A stretch of DNA of 64,000 nucleotides from Odoribacter sp. AF15-53 (GTDB taxonomy: Bacteria > Bacteroidota > Bacteroidia > Bacteroidales > Marinifilaceae). The stretch spans positions 124,001 to 188,000 of the forward strand of contig NZ_QUHC01000008.1 of NCBI RefSeq assembly GCF_003479425.1, in the 5' to 3' direction. The notes under the pieces were generated by a model. That model had not been told where the DNA came from. It saw nothing but the letters and a program-made list of their open reading frames with translations, and ran no database searches. Of the stretch, positions 1-8,786 are shown piece by piece. Position numbers and translations under genes: made by a program. Positions within the stretch are counted from its first letter, which is position 1, and every line of letters starts with the position of its first letter.

Positions 1-528
1 ATACTCCAATTGATTTACCTTTCCGGCCTGTTGATAAGAAAGGCAATTAGAATCATTCGTCACCACTGCCCCCACAAGTCGTAATTGCCCTAGATTCTTA
101 CCCGGAACCAGTTCCACCAGTCGGCCATCAGCCATTTCCAACACGGCGCATTCTTTACCGGGAATAATATCTGCTACTACCGGTGTTTTTTCTTCCTTCT
201 CATCCATCAATAAAAACACCCCACCCAAAACAAGCGGAATAAACAAAACGGCAGCAATTTGCTTTATCCGATACGTAAAACGAATATGCCGTCCCTGCTT
301 TCTTGCCAGCGGCATTATTCGTTCCTTCAATGCCTCTAAAGAACAAGTTTCATACCCATCCAACCTCCCCGCAAGATACTCTTGATCCATCATCCGCTCG
401 TAGAAAAGTCTATGCCCGTCACTCTCATTAATCCATTCTTCCAACGCCTTCTCTTCCTCCGGACGAATGGTTCCTTTCAACCGGGCTGCTATCCACGAAG
501 CTATTTTCAAATTATTTTCGTCATGCAT
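1..528 (-). CDS. FecR-family anti-sigma factor, 3' end outside the window
   Basis: Inner-membrane anti-sigma regulator that should hold the ECF sigma factor encoded just upstream (613-1209) until an outer-membrane TonB receptor signals. The 176 visible codons start at the ATG at 528 and run off the window. They show a cytoplasmic N-terminal segment (about residues 1-85), one hydrophobic stretch (about 89-107) and the beginning of the periplasmic FecR domain (PGKECAVLEMADGRLVEL). The spacing of 84 bp behind the sigma gene and the shared strand are typical of a sigma/FecR pair. The C-terminal half and the receptor it serves lie outside the window. The ATG at 524 is out of frame, so 528 is the only sensible start. 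Confidence 0.85.
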   Translation of the reverse strand, partial: MHDENNLKIASWIAARLKGTIRPEEEKALEEWINESDGHRLFYERMMDQEYLAGRLDGYETCSLEALKERIMPLARKQGRHIRFTYRIKQIAAVLFIPLVLGGVFLLMDEKEEKTPVVADIIPGKECAVLEMADGRLVELVPGKNLGQLRLVGAVVTNDSNCLSYQQAGKVNQLEY

Positions 529-612
529 ACACTTGTCATTTTCACGTTTTCGCACAAAGAACGACTACCCTTCCCAAAAGGATGACAAGGATTACACTTT
601 TTTTCAAAAAAA

Positions 613-1209
613 TCAATGAAGTAAATCGGTCATGCCCAGAAGGACCAAAAGCATTCCCGTACTGAAACGTTTCTTCAACACAGTCATCGCCCGCTGCTTC
701 TGGGTCTTAACCGTGTTCACCGATATAGACAGGGTATCCGCAATCTCCTGATTACTCAGCCCTTCCAACCCCAACCGGAATACACGCCCACATTCCGACG
801 GTAATTCATCAATCGCACGGTAAATTTCTCCCAGCATTTCTTCCTCGATCATCTTCTCATCCAAAAAATCTTCGCTAAACTCTTGCACCAACGAAGCCTC
901 ATGCTTGTGAATAACTTGCTCGTGTTTCAATAAATCCATACATTTATTACGGGCTGTCTGGTAAAGAAAGACCCGAACAGGAAGCAGCGCAACAAAATCT
1001 TTCCGTCGTTCCCACAGGTTCACGAAACTTTCCTGCACGACATCCTCCCCGAACGTACTATTTTTAAGTATCGAATTACAATAAAAATAAAGTGATTTCC
1101 CGTAAGTATCAAAAAGAAAAGCAAAAGCCTCCTCATCACTATCCCGTAATCGCTTAACAAGATAATTCGCATCTTCCTTGAATTTTCTATATTGCATTTT
1201 CTTATCCAT
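613..1209 (-). CDS. ECF RNA polymerase sigma factor (FecI-like)
   Basis: Extracytoplasmic-function sigma-70 factor that would direct RNA polymerase to a target operon, probably a SusC/SusD set beyond the left edge. Region 2 is visible (FAFLFDTYGKSLYFYC, VVQESFVNLWERR), and so is a region 4 helix-turn-helix near the C terminus (LSNQEIADTLSISVNTVKTQ). I chose the Met at 1209 (198 aa) over the longer frame from 1242: an AGAGAGG purine tract sits just upstream, and the extra 11 residues do not resemble the family. It is cotranscribed with the FecR gene at 528. The near-match CATCTTTG (1240-1247, minus strand) could be its -7 element, but no -33 box accompanies it. Confidence 0.9.
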   Translation of the reverse strand: MDKKMQYRKFKEDANYLVKRLRDSDEEAFAFLFDTYGKSLYFYCNSILKNSTFGEDVVQESFVNLWERRKDFVALLPVRVFLYQTARNKCMDLLKHEQVIHKHEASLVQEFSEDFLDEKMIEEEMLGEIYRAIDELPSECGRVFRLGLEGLSNQEIADTLSISVNTVKTQKQRAMTVLKKRFSTGMLLVLLGMTDLLH

Positions 1210-1334
1210 CCAACACCTCTCTTCTAAGCATGAACTCGACAAAGATGCAAAAAAATATAATGAAATAGGTAAACTCTTCTATTTTATTCTTATTCCCCCA
1301 CAAATCATATATCGCATAGGAAATCATAACGAGA

Positions 1335-1368
1335 TAAAAAAGCAGTCCGGAAATTATCCCGAACTGCT
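1335..1368 (-). terminator. Intrinsic terminator of the SusCD/protease unit
   Basis: On the minus strand the arms AGCAGT and ACTGCT (1363-1368 and 1341-1346) close an approximately 12-bp stem with two G-U pairs, followed by a run of T (A's on the plus strand at 1336-1341). It lies 20 bp after the stop codon of the thioredoxin-fused protein at 1388. Its sequence closely resembles the terminator at 16244-16267. Confidence 0.85.
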
Positions 1369-1387
1369 CTAAAAATTACTAATCCTA

Positions 1388-2659
1388 CTATTTCAATAAT
1401 TGCTCCAGAATAATCTTTTCAAACTTCTCCGGCATCGCCCCGGTTTCTATAATGGGTTTACCCCCGACTGGAATAAAAAACAAAGTCGGAAGAGCCACGA
1501 TATTAAACATACTGCACAATTCCTTTTCTTTATCCGCATTCACCTTCAAAAATATCACTTGATCCTTGTATTTCTCTGCCATCTTTTCCAATTCAGGAAT
1601 TAAACGCATACAAGGTCCACACCAAGTAGCCCAAAAGTCAATCACGACAGGTTTATCTCCCTTGAACACGAACTCCTTGCCGACCCGGTAATCATAAACA
1701 TGATCCAAGAAATAATCCCGGGTGATCGGATTTAGTTTACCAGCTTCAACAGTAACAGCACCTCCACCTTGTACCTCATCTTTCACCTCTGCCAGATCAA
1801 AAGATTGAAAATACACTTTTTGTTTCTGGAAATCAATAGAGAGAATCCCCTCTTTCAATATCCCCGTTCCCACCACGGAACGAGGCAAATCTTTGTTTTC
1901 CGCAACAACGACATTCGAGAACGTATTCTTCACGAAATCGCATTTTGCCACAATTTTCGAAGCTCCAGTCATCATGGTTTGCCCGTAACCGTTGAATAAT
2001 TCAACCTTTTTCCCGTCATCCCCGGTTATTCTAGCAAAATCCGAAGGTGTTAAAGTAATCATTCCGTCATTCCAAGTATCAAAAATCAACGGGAATACGG
2101 TACCATTTATCGCTACCGAAAAAGTAACCACTGATCCGGAGAGAACGCTAATATCAGCACGATGATCCAGTTTCATGTACGAGGGACGGTAAGGAACGGA
2201 AGTTGTTATTTTTTTCCGTCTACTATCAATAGTCAACACCACATTACGAAACAATGCACCTCCAACAATTCCCGCAACGCCTAGTTTACGCAAATAAGGT
2301 TCATCCCCCAACACGAAAGCAGCCACACCATTACCAAACACGTTGTTTCCAAAAGCAATCGTGCTTATTGAAACACTCTTCGGGGTCTCCACCTTCTTGT
2401 ACAAAAAAGTATCATAACGAAAATCCCCCTTTTCGTCCGGATCTATTTTAAATTTCTCCACGTATTCCGGTAAAATGGCATTATGTCCTGCCAAATCTAG
2501 CACGAAATCCGCCCGTTCGCCATTCACAACCATCTCTAGGATAATCTTCCCGTCCACTTCCCGGTAATCCTTTACCTCGGTAGCCGTATTTTTCGATTGA
2601 GCCCATGTTGCCACCCCGAACAAACACAAGCTCACGATCATTATTAATCTCTTCACCAT
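1388..2659 (-). CDS. Degenerate retropepsin-like protein fused to a C-terminal thioredoxin domain
   Basis: Exported 423-aa protein (signal peptide about residues 1-20). Residues about 35-290 align by pattern with the paired retropepsin-like domains of its two upstream neighbours, but both catalytic DTG motifs are changed: DLAG at 55-58 and DTWN at 194-197. The hydrophobic-Gly landmarks (GIVGGALF about 130; VVGTGILKEG about 262) remain. After about residue 315 the PDZ domain of the neighbours is replaced by a thioredoxin fold with WATWCGPC (Cys347, Cys350). The protein is therefore probably a periplasmic or surface thiol-disulfide protein with a non-proteolytic binding module. It is the last gene of the operon. 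The fold assignment of the N-terminal part is inference from the paralogs; the thioredoxin motif is plain. Confidence 0.8.
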   Translation of the reverse strand: MVKRLIMIVSLCLFGVATWAQSKNTATEVKDYREVDGKIILEMVVNGERADFVLDLAGHNAILPEYVEKFKIDPDEKGDFRYDTFLYKKVETPKSVSISTIAFGNNVFGNGVAAFVLGDEPYLRKLGVAGIVGGALFRNVVLTIDSRRKKITTSVPYRPSYMKLDHRADISVLSGSVVTFSVAINGTVFPLIFDTWNDGMITLTPSDFARITGDDGKKVELFNGYGQTMMTGASKIVAKCDFVKNTFSNVVVAENKDLPRSVVGTGILKEGILSIDFQKQKVYFQSFDLAEVKDEVQGGGAVTVEAGKLNPITRDYFLDHVYDYRVGKEFVFKGDKPVVIDFWATWCGPCMRLIPELEKMAEKYKDQVIFLKVNADKEKELCSMFNIVALPTLFFIPVGGKPIIETGAMPEKFEKIILEQLLK

Positions 2660-2681
2660 AAATTCAACATCTTAAATTATC

Positions 2682-3851
2682 TCATTCTCTCCTAATCTCC
2701 ACCTTTTTCTCCTTGCCGTTTTTCAAGATCACGATCTCGGTAGTCTCTCCCTCCACGGATTCAAGCAAAGCATCTATTTCCAATTGACTTTGTTTTAACT
2801 CGGACAACTCTTTTCCATTCACACGAATCACCTGATCACCTAACGCCACCTGATCTTTCATGCTATCCCATACCGTCGTGATTTCGAAACGATCAGTCAC
2901 AGGTAGAATACCGACATTCCAATTTTTAACTTTCCCTGCTAAATCCTCTACTTGATCCTCGTAAGGAAAGAAATAAAAACGATTACGCATGTAATCAATC
3001 ACCACTTTCCCGTATTTCAACATTTCAACTCCCATCAAGGACATTCCCATTTTGACGGTAATGCTCTCCATGTTGATAAACTCTTTGCCCACAAAACTTA
3101 CATGATCAAAACTAACCTTGTCTATTTCTGTCGCATTCTTGTAATCAAAACCTCCAATTCCGATACTATTGATGCCGAAAGCACTTCCTAACAAATGATT
3201 TTTCATACTATCCCTCACTTCCTCGTAATCATCAGCAGAAAGCGACAACAATCCTCCGGCTCCCGTATCAAACAACACACGCTTCACGCAACCTCCAAAA
3301 TCAACATCCACGATAGGATGATTCATGCTTCCCGGATAAAACGGTACTCCTTCCGTGATCTTCAATCCTTCCGGACGATAAGGGTAGTTAATAACCATAA
3401 TCTTCTCCCGGGCATCAAAAGTAACTACCGCCTGTGCAAAAGCATCACTCCCAAGAATCCCAGCAACACCTAAATCCCGAAAAAAACCATTCAGGGGGAA
3501 AATAATACTCTTCATCTGAGTTAACTTATAATTCGGGCTCAGCTGTACGTCATTCAAAACACCCTCTTCATAAGACAAACTCATCCCGTTCACGTCGGAC
3601 ACACCACGAGTCCCGCCTCCCCCTATGGCTTTCATCTCCACGGCCTTCTCTCTTATCGTTCCGGTTTGCCCGCCCGTGTCCACGATATATTTCACTTTTA
3701 CCCCGTTTACCGTCACAGGGATAATGATCTTATCCTGAACAAATTCGTAGTGAATCGTGTCACAAATTCGCCGGGTTGATTGTTGCGCCTTTCCTACCAA
3801 AAAAGGCAACACGGCAACAAACAACGTGAATAATAGCCTCGTACTCCACAT
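2682..3851 (-). CDS. Exported retropepsin-like aspartyl protease with PDZ domain
   Basis: 389 aa with a signal peptide (about 1-22). Two tandem retropepsin-like halves each carry a catalytic motif: VDTGG (Asp58) and FDTGAGG (Asp195). Each is followed by the family's hydrophobic-Gly segment (GILGSDAF about 131; LMGVEML about 275). A C-terminal PDZ-like domain (about 310-389, GDQVIRVNGKEL) ends the protein. Proteins of this build in Bacteroidetes are annotated as aspartyl protease family proteins; substrates are generally unknown. It lies 3 bp from the upstream paralog and 22 bp from the downstream thioredoxin fusion, so the three are surely cotranscribed and arose by tandem duplication. The intact DTG pair suggests that this copy is catalytically competent. 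Confidence 0.85.
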   Translation of the reverse strand: MWSTRLLFTLFVAVLPFLVGKAQQSTRRICDTIHYEFVQDKIIIPVTVNGVKVKYIVDTGGQTGTIREKAVEMKAIGGGGTRGVSDVNGMSLSYEEGVLNDVQLSPNYKLTQMKSIIFPLNGFFRDLGVAGILGSDAFAQAVVTFDAREKIMVINYPYRPEGLKITEGVPFYPGSMNHPIVDVDFGGCVKRVLFDTGAGGLLSLSADDYEEVRDSMKNHLLGSAFGINSIGIGGFDYKNATEIDKVSFDHVSFVGKEFINMESITVKMGMSLMGVEMLKYGKVVIDYMRNRFYFFPYEDQVEDLAGKVKNWNVGILPVTDRFEITTVWDSMKDQVALGDQVIRVNGKELSELKQSQLEIDALLESVEGETTEIVILKNGKEKKVEIRRE

Positions 3852-3854
3852 ACA

Positions 3855-4994
3855 CTATTCTTTTTGATAAATAATCACCTTCTCTCCTTGCCGGGTTTGA
3901 ATCGTCAATTTAGTTTTCTTCTTCACCTTCAACTCCGGAATCCCGTTAATAATACTTTCACAAAAATCATATCGCCCGACAGGCTTCCCGTTTATCTTTA
4001 TCACTTTATCTCCCACCTCAACTTGCCCCTTCATGGCTCTCCACACGGTTGCCACAACAAGTTCTCCATCTTTCACTCTCAACCCCACGTTATAATGCTT
4101 ACATTCCAGATCGTTCTCCTGTTCATACGCCTCGAAATAAAAACGGGCACGAGGATAATCCAACGTCACCTTACCATAATCCAACAAGCTCACGCCCAAC
4201 AGTGTATACGGGGGTATTGAAGTCTCGGAGTCAACATTCTTGAACTTTGTACTCCCAACCGATAATAATGGAAAACGTACCCGATATGACACATCCGCAT
4301 CTGCCATTCCGGTCACCCCGATAGAGCCTTCTCCATATCCTTCAGACAAAACTTCAAGAGCAGCAGCAGACCGTAATGCTTCGAAATCAGTGTCTTTCAA
4401 CGAAAGAAAAGTCGGGTTTCCCGTATCAAACAAACAAGTAATCGCATTCCCCACACCCGCTTGCAACGATATAATCGGCATTCCCGCTCTCACGAAAGGT
4501 AACATCTTACGCAACGATGCGGTCGAAGGATTCTCTGCCGAAGTAATCGTGACCGTTTTCGCTTTCCCGTCAATTTCCACTATCGTCCGCACAAACAAAT
4601 CACTACCAATCAATCCGTCAGTATGGAAACACTCGAAAGGTGAAGGTTTGGATAATTTCATCGCTGGCACATTCCTGAAATTAATTTTCTCATCAGGAGT
4701 AAGTAAACTCTCTATCAACACGAGCGGATAAACAGCCTCGTTACTATTTACATCCGTTACCACCAACGAATCAACCACTTCCAGCCCCAATTCTTCACAA
4801 ATCTCCCCGGTCAAAGCCGTACGTCCTCCTGTATCGAAAATAAACGAACGGGGAGTTCCATTCATAATCATATCCACGATCATTTTGCCACCGACCATCC
4901 GGTAGGGTAGCACAGTTTTATACTGTTGTGCCCCTACCTGAACCGTCGTTACACAAAATAACAAGATAGTTATTACCTTATAAAACAATCTCAT
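3855..4994 (-). CDS. Exported retropepsin-like aspartyl protease with PDZ domain
   Basis: 379 aa with signal peptide (about 1-22). Two retropepsin-like domains have intact motifs, FDTGG (Asp54) and FDTGN (Asp190), and the partner segments GLIGSDLF (about 127) and LLGVSLLDYG. A PDZ-like module ends the protein (about 305-379, GDKVIKINGKPV). It is the first of three tandem paralogs, 6 bp downstream of the pseudo-subtilisin gene. Two DTG motifs in one chain mean that it can form a pepsin-like active site without dimerising. This is known family logic; activity is not shown here. Confidence 0.85.
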   Translation of the reverse strand: MRLFYKVITILLFCVTTVQVGAQQYKTVLPYRMVGGKMIVDMIMNGTPRSFIFDTGGRTALTGEICEELGLEVVDSLVVTDVNSNEAVYPLVLIESLLTPDEKINFRNVPAMKLSKPSPFECFHTDGLIGSDLFVRTIVEIDGKAKTVTITSAENPSTASLRKMLPFVRAGMPIISLQAGVGNAITCLFDTGNPTFLSLKDTDFEALRSAAALEVLSEGYGEGSIGVTGMADADVSYRVRFPLLSVGSTKFKNVDSETSIPPYTLLGVSLLDYGKVTLDYPRARFYFEAYEQENDLECKHYNVGLRVKDGELVVATVWRAMKGQVEVGDKVIKINGKPVGRYDFCESIINGIPELKVKKKTKLTIQTRQGEKVIIYQKE

Positions 4995-5000
4995 ACCTTA

Positions 5001-6704
5001 TTATTTTCCTAATTTATCAGCAGCCACGATTGCCTGATAAGCATTCAAAATACCCCCGGACAAACACAAATCATCGAAAATAAATAAATCTTGAGTCTGC
5101 TTGCCATCGACCTCAATTCCTTTTTCCACTTCTACCCCTTTTCTGGAAGTCACGGATTCCAACAAAATGTCACGAATCTGACTCCCCGTCAAACTAGGAT
5201 AATACGCCTTGATCAATGCGGCCACTCCGGCCACAGAAGCAGAAGCAAGCCCGACACCCGTTCCCATTTGATACGTGTCTCCCGTATAAGTAGACAACAC
5301 GTTTATTCCAGGAGCAAAAAGATCCAATTCCTTAGCCCCATAATTCGAATTCATTGCTGGATTCCCATTTTTATCGGAAGAAGCGACAACCATCAAATTC
5401 GTCAGTTCTTTTCCTCCTGTCATCCAACGATTCGGGAAAAAAGTCTGTTTTGACAAATCTCTTGATAATTCCCATACGGGAACAACAACAAGAACTCCTT
5501 TACTCTCGGCATATTCCAACGCCTCGATCATCCACTTTTTTTGTTGCTCGGGATACAAAGTATTTTGTTCCGGCAACACAATCACATCTGCTTTGTGCTC
5601 CACGGCATAGCGAATTGCCAAGGCCATATCCTTCAAATAAGGTTCTCCATTCCCGGTGCTCACACGCAAAGCCATAATCTCCGCCTGATCCATAATCCCG
5701 TCTCCTCCAAAACCATTACCTCTCTTCGCACCAACCACTCCGGCCTGCATTGTTCCCAGAGCTGCATCGGAAGTCAATAAAACATTATTCCCGTATTTAT
5801 TATCTTTGATATCCAAATAATTATCACCAACAATTTCCTCACGACCATCATTCCCCAAATTCTTTAAATTCTGCTCATAAGAAGACATGGCTCGTTGCAC
5901 CTGTCCCCCAGTCGCGTACAAATCATAAATAACCTGCCATTTATCCGTTTTCATAATTGAAAAACCGTATGCCATAAGCGTGAAAGCAACCTCGCTCAAT
6001 GAATCTCGGGGAGCCTTAGGATCATAACAAATCTGAAATTCTTTCACTGTCAATTCCTTCCCAGGGAATTGCGCTTTCATTTGCTTATCAAATTTCAACG
6101 CATAATCCCTTAATATATACGCCAAACCAACACCCCCATAACTTCCTGCCAACGGAGATTCCATCATCACTTTAAAACGAAAATACACATACTCGTCCAT
6201 ATTTTCGGGAGCGGGAACAACTGTCATTTTATCATTAATTACCTTATAGTAATTCTTCCCGTCAAAAATATAATCGGCATATTTCTCTTTCAAGCGTAAA
6301 AACTCACGTTCCCCCTCTCTTGTCAAAGCTTCCATCACTTTCCCGTCTTTCCCCCCGATGAAATTCCAACCGTTAATATCATCAATCAACCCATTTTTAT
6401 CATCATCTTTCCCGTTCGCCTTCTCCTTCGGATTGAACCAAATCGCTTGTTTCAAATCTTCATGTTCAACATCCAATCCAGTCCCGATCAATGCAACCAC
6501 GGGTCTTTTCTTGATTTTCTTCCCTTTCAGAAAATCATAAGCCTTATTCACCTCAGCTCCATACACCCCGTCTTGATCAAAAGAACAATTATACCAATCC
6601 AAATCCGATTGCTTCTTCTGGATCTGGTTATCTTGCTTGATCAATTGTGCCTTTGCCGTACAAACATACAAGCCAATTACTAGTAACAATAAATATTTTC
6701 TCAT
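5001..6704 (-). CDS. Subtilisin-fold (S8) protein lacking the catalytic triad
   Basis: 567 aa from Met at 6704, where a classic signal peptide begins (about 1-20); the longer frame to 6737 only adds a poor leader. The S8 fold is recognisable: ALIGTGLDVEHEDL, the DDDKNGLIDDINGWNFIGG block, IMALRVSTGNG, LDLFAPGINVLSTYTGD, and SVAGVAALIKAYYPSLTG. Every catalytic position is altered. The Asp of IDTG is Gly74 (IGTG), the His of HGTHVAG is Leu (ALGTMQAG), and the Ser of GTSMA is replaced (GTGVGLAS). The region of the oxyanion Asn (AAGN) reads VVPVW. The frame is open and well formed, so this looks like a maintained pseudoenzyme, perhaps peptide-binding, and not a decaying gene. It sits between the TlpA-like gene and the retropepsin trio. 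Confidence 0.85.
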   Translation of the reverse strand: MRKYLLLLVIGLYVCTAKAQLIKQDNQIQKKQSDLDWYNCSFDQDGVYGAEVNKAYDFLKGKKIKKRPVVALIGTGLDVEHEDLKQAIWFNPKEKANGKDDDKNGLIDDINGWNFIGGKDGKVMEALTREGEREFLRLKEKYADYIFDGKNYYKVINDKMTVVPAPENMDEYVYFRFKVMMESPLAGSYGGVGLAYILRDYALKFDKQMKAQFPGKELTVKEFQICYDPKAPRDSLSEVAFTLMAYGFSIMKTDKWQVIYDLYATGGQVQRAMSSYEQNLKNLGNDGREEIVGDNYLDIKDNKYGNNVLLTSDAALGTMQAGVVGAKRGNGFGGDGIMDQAEIMALRVSTGNGEPYLKDMALAIRYAVEHKADVIVLPEQNTLYPEQQKKWMIEALEYAESKGVLVVVPVWELSRDLSKQTFFPNRWMTGGKELTNLMVVASSDKNGNPAMNSNYGAKELDLFAPGINVLSTYTGDTYQMGTGVGLASASVAGVAALIKAYYPSLTGSQIRDILLESVTSRKGVEVEKGIEVDGKQTQDLFIFDDLCLSGGILNAYQAIVAADKLGK

Positions 6705-6809
6705 CTTACAGTTTATTTTGTTATACAATACGATCACAGAAATTTAAAATATAGAATTCTGAATTACACATACTTCATTCCAAACTCTATATCACTTTAA
6801 AATCTAAAA

Positions 6810-7811
6810 TTATTTTCTCCGGACTTTTAGTATTTCTTCTTTCACCTTCTCTCCTCGTAACCTGCGAGCAAGAATTCGCCCCTCTTTATCAATCAATACT
6901 ATAAAGGGAATACTATAAAAACCATAGGCTTTCTGAATCATATTAGGAGCATCCCCGATAGTAAATCCCTCCTTGTTCCAAAGCATCACCCAAGGTAGAT
7001 TTTCAACCTCAAGCATCTGACGCCAATCCTTCTCCCGTTTATCAAGAGAAATACTGATAAACACCAAATCATTCCCCTTTAACTCGTTATAGATCGGTAG
7101 TAAACTCTTCATCTCCTGTCGACACGGTCCGCACCAAGAAGCCCAGAAATCAACAAGCACGAATTTCCCTCGAAAATCACTCAAACTAACCTCTTTTCCC
7201 TCCGGATCAACATAGGTAAAATTATAAGCTTCCGCCCCGACAGCGAACTTGGCTAAACTATCAACTTTCTGATTTAACCATCTTACTGACAACACGTCAT
7301 AAAATTCTTCCGGGATCTCGTCCAATAATAATTTATTGGGCTCAAGAGCTTCCATATCGGATAAATATGCTAAGGCACTATACATGGACCCTTTCAATTT
7401 CCCCCTCACGTCCGGATTTATCGTCCTTTTTCTGGAATTCTTCTCGGTAGGAATCCATTTTGACAACTCTAGAAAATCATCAATTCCAGTAAACGACAAC
7501 GAACTATTTTCCGGTCTTGTCGCATCATAATACCCCTTAATAGTTACATTTGTATTTGTCAAGTAAACAGGTTGTTGTGTTTTTCCCAACCAAAGAATAT
7601 ACAAATCAGGAACTATCTCCTTCGGTCCAAGATCAAAAACGCCATCACGTTCTACTTGAGTTGAAAGTATAGTTTCTCCGGAAAGAGAAGTCACTTTCAG
7701 TTCCATAGGTTCAAGTATTCTTAATTTACCTGACAATTTCAAGCCCGATTGCGCAAAAGCAACACTAAAACTTCCCAATATAATAAATAATACAATTGCA
7801 ACTCTAGACAT
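6810..7811 (-). CDS. TlpA-like thioredoxin, periplasmic
   Basis: 333 aa with signal peptide (about 1-20). The N-terminal about 100 residues form a beta-rich DUF4369-like domain (LKLSGKL, VFDLGP, IKGYY). The C-terminal half (about 195-333) is a TlpA/ResA-type thioredoxin with WASWCGPC (Cys227, Cys230) and the cis-Pro segment YSIPFIVLIDKEG. It would reduce or rearrange disulfides of exported proteins. A 105-bp spacer separates it from the pseudo-subtilisin downstream, and a 13-bp hairpin lies between it and the lipoprotein gene upstream. The same operon ends with a second thioredoxin domain (1388-2659), so thiol chemistry appears twice in this cluster. Confidence 0.9.
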   Translation of the reverse strand: MSRVAIVLFIILGSFSVAFAQSGLKLSGKLRILEPMELKVTSLSGETILSTQVERDGVFDLGPKEIVPDLYILWLGKTQQPVYLTNTNVTIKGYYDATRPENSSLSFTGIDDFLELSKWIPTEKNSRKRTINPDVRGKLKGSMYSALAYLSDMEALEPNKLLLDEIPEEFYDVLSVRWLNQKVDSLAKFAVGAEAYNFTYVDPEGKEVSLSDFRGKFVLVDFWASWCGPCRQEMKSLLPIYNELKGNDLVFISISLDKREKDWRQMLEVENLPWVMLWNKEGFTIGDAPNMIQKAYGFYSIPFIVLIDKEGRILARRLRGEKVKEEILKVRRK

Positions 7812-7830
7812 AACATTCTATTATAAATTT

Positions 7831-7860
7831 TACCATGTCCTATAAAAATAGGACATGGTA
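7831..7860 (-). other. 13-bp perfect hairpin between operon genes
   Basis: TACCATGTCCTAT (7831-7843) and its exact reverse complement (7848-7860) enclose an AAAA loop. It lies in the 58-bp spacer between the lipoprotein gene (ends 7870) and the tlpA-like gene (starts 7811). No T-run follows on the minus strand, so it is more likely a transcript-stabilising or processing hairpin, or a leaky terminator, than a full stop. Confidence 0.7.
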
Positions 7861-7869
7861 AAGCAATTA

Positions 7870-8769
7870 TTAAATTACAGAATCACCTATCTTTTGGAGA
7901 TCTATACCATATTCACCTTTGAAATAATTAACAAGAATATCATATTTTTTTCGAATAAGTCCATTCACGTCTTTTATCGGATTCAGAACTCCTTTGTAAG
8001 AATCGACGTTATTATACTCTGAATTCAAATCTTCATATGAAGTAGAAATAATGGCTTCTATATAATAATTTACATCGTCCTCTTGTTTGGTCGCTCTACT
8101 CAAAAAACCCCGAGAATACATGTTTGTTGTCGTTATTCTATCCGTATAATTACTTCCAACATAAAAATCACTTGGAACAACAATTTTTTTCTTATCAAGC
8201 AAACGTTCTAAAAATAGTTTATTTGCTTCTACTTTAAAAACTTTCTTTTGATCTGTCGTCATGCTCACAATTTCAGCACTTCCCCAATTAAAGGCCAAAT
8301 AATCATAACCACTATACACGTTATATAATTTCATCGCTCCTCTAGCATCCCTCCAATCCATCTTACTACAAAGCAATAATTTCAACGGAATACAACGTTT
8401 CAACATGGTATCACGATAAAAACTCAAGAATGAATTCTCGATTAATTCCAATTGCAATCCGACATATTCTTCATCAGCAACTTCGGCAACAAGTCCAGCA
8501 CTATAGGGATATGCAGCATTTTCCGGTTGCTTTTGTGATTCTTGCCAAGCATTTACCTGCCAATAAAGTTCTTTCAGATTATACTTATACAAAATAAAAG
8601 TATTACACTTCTTATTCCACTCAACAATTGCTTGATCATAATCATGCTCGCCCTGTGGAACAAAATATCCGAATTCCGGAGTCTCGGTTGGAGTTAATTT
8701 ATCGTCATCATTACAGGCCACGAACAATATAACTACGCAAATAAATATATATAAAATTTTTTGATTCAT
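7870..8769 (-). CDS. SusD-linked lipoprotein, resembling zinc-metallopeptidase-like lipoproteins
   Basis: 299 aa lipoprotein: signal peptide with lipobox FVAC (Cys19) followed by NDDD. The body has the layout of the putative zinc-binding metallopeptidase lipoproteins that often follow SusD in Bacteroidetes: an early FILYKYNLKELYW segment, a central IPLKLLLCSKM block, LAFNWGSAEI, and a terminal KYDILVNYFKGEYGIDLQKIG. No HExxH zinc motif is present; the corresponding stretch reads KVEANKLFLERLL. If the family assignment is right, this member is a non-catalytic binding protein. It follows susD by 17 bp and is probably surface-exposed with it. Family assignment is from memory of sequence style and is tentative. 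Confidence 0.6.
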   Translation of the reverse strand: MNQKILYIFICVVILFVACNDDDKLTPTETPEFGYFVPQGEHDYDQAIVEWNKKCNTFILYKYNLKELYWQVNAWQESQKQPENAAYPYSAGLVAEVADEEYVGLQLELIENSFLSFYRDTMLKRCIPLKLLLCSKMDWRDARGAMKLYNVYSGYDYLAFNWGSAEIVSMTTDQKKVFKVEANKLFLERLLDKKKIVVPSDFYVGSNYTDRITTTNMYSRGFLSRATKQEDDVNYYIEAIISTSYEDLNSEYNNVDSYKGVLNPIKDVNGLIRKKYDILVNYFKGEYGIDLQKIGDSVI

Positions 8770-8786
8770 AACTATCCCTCCTAAAA

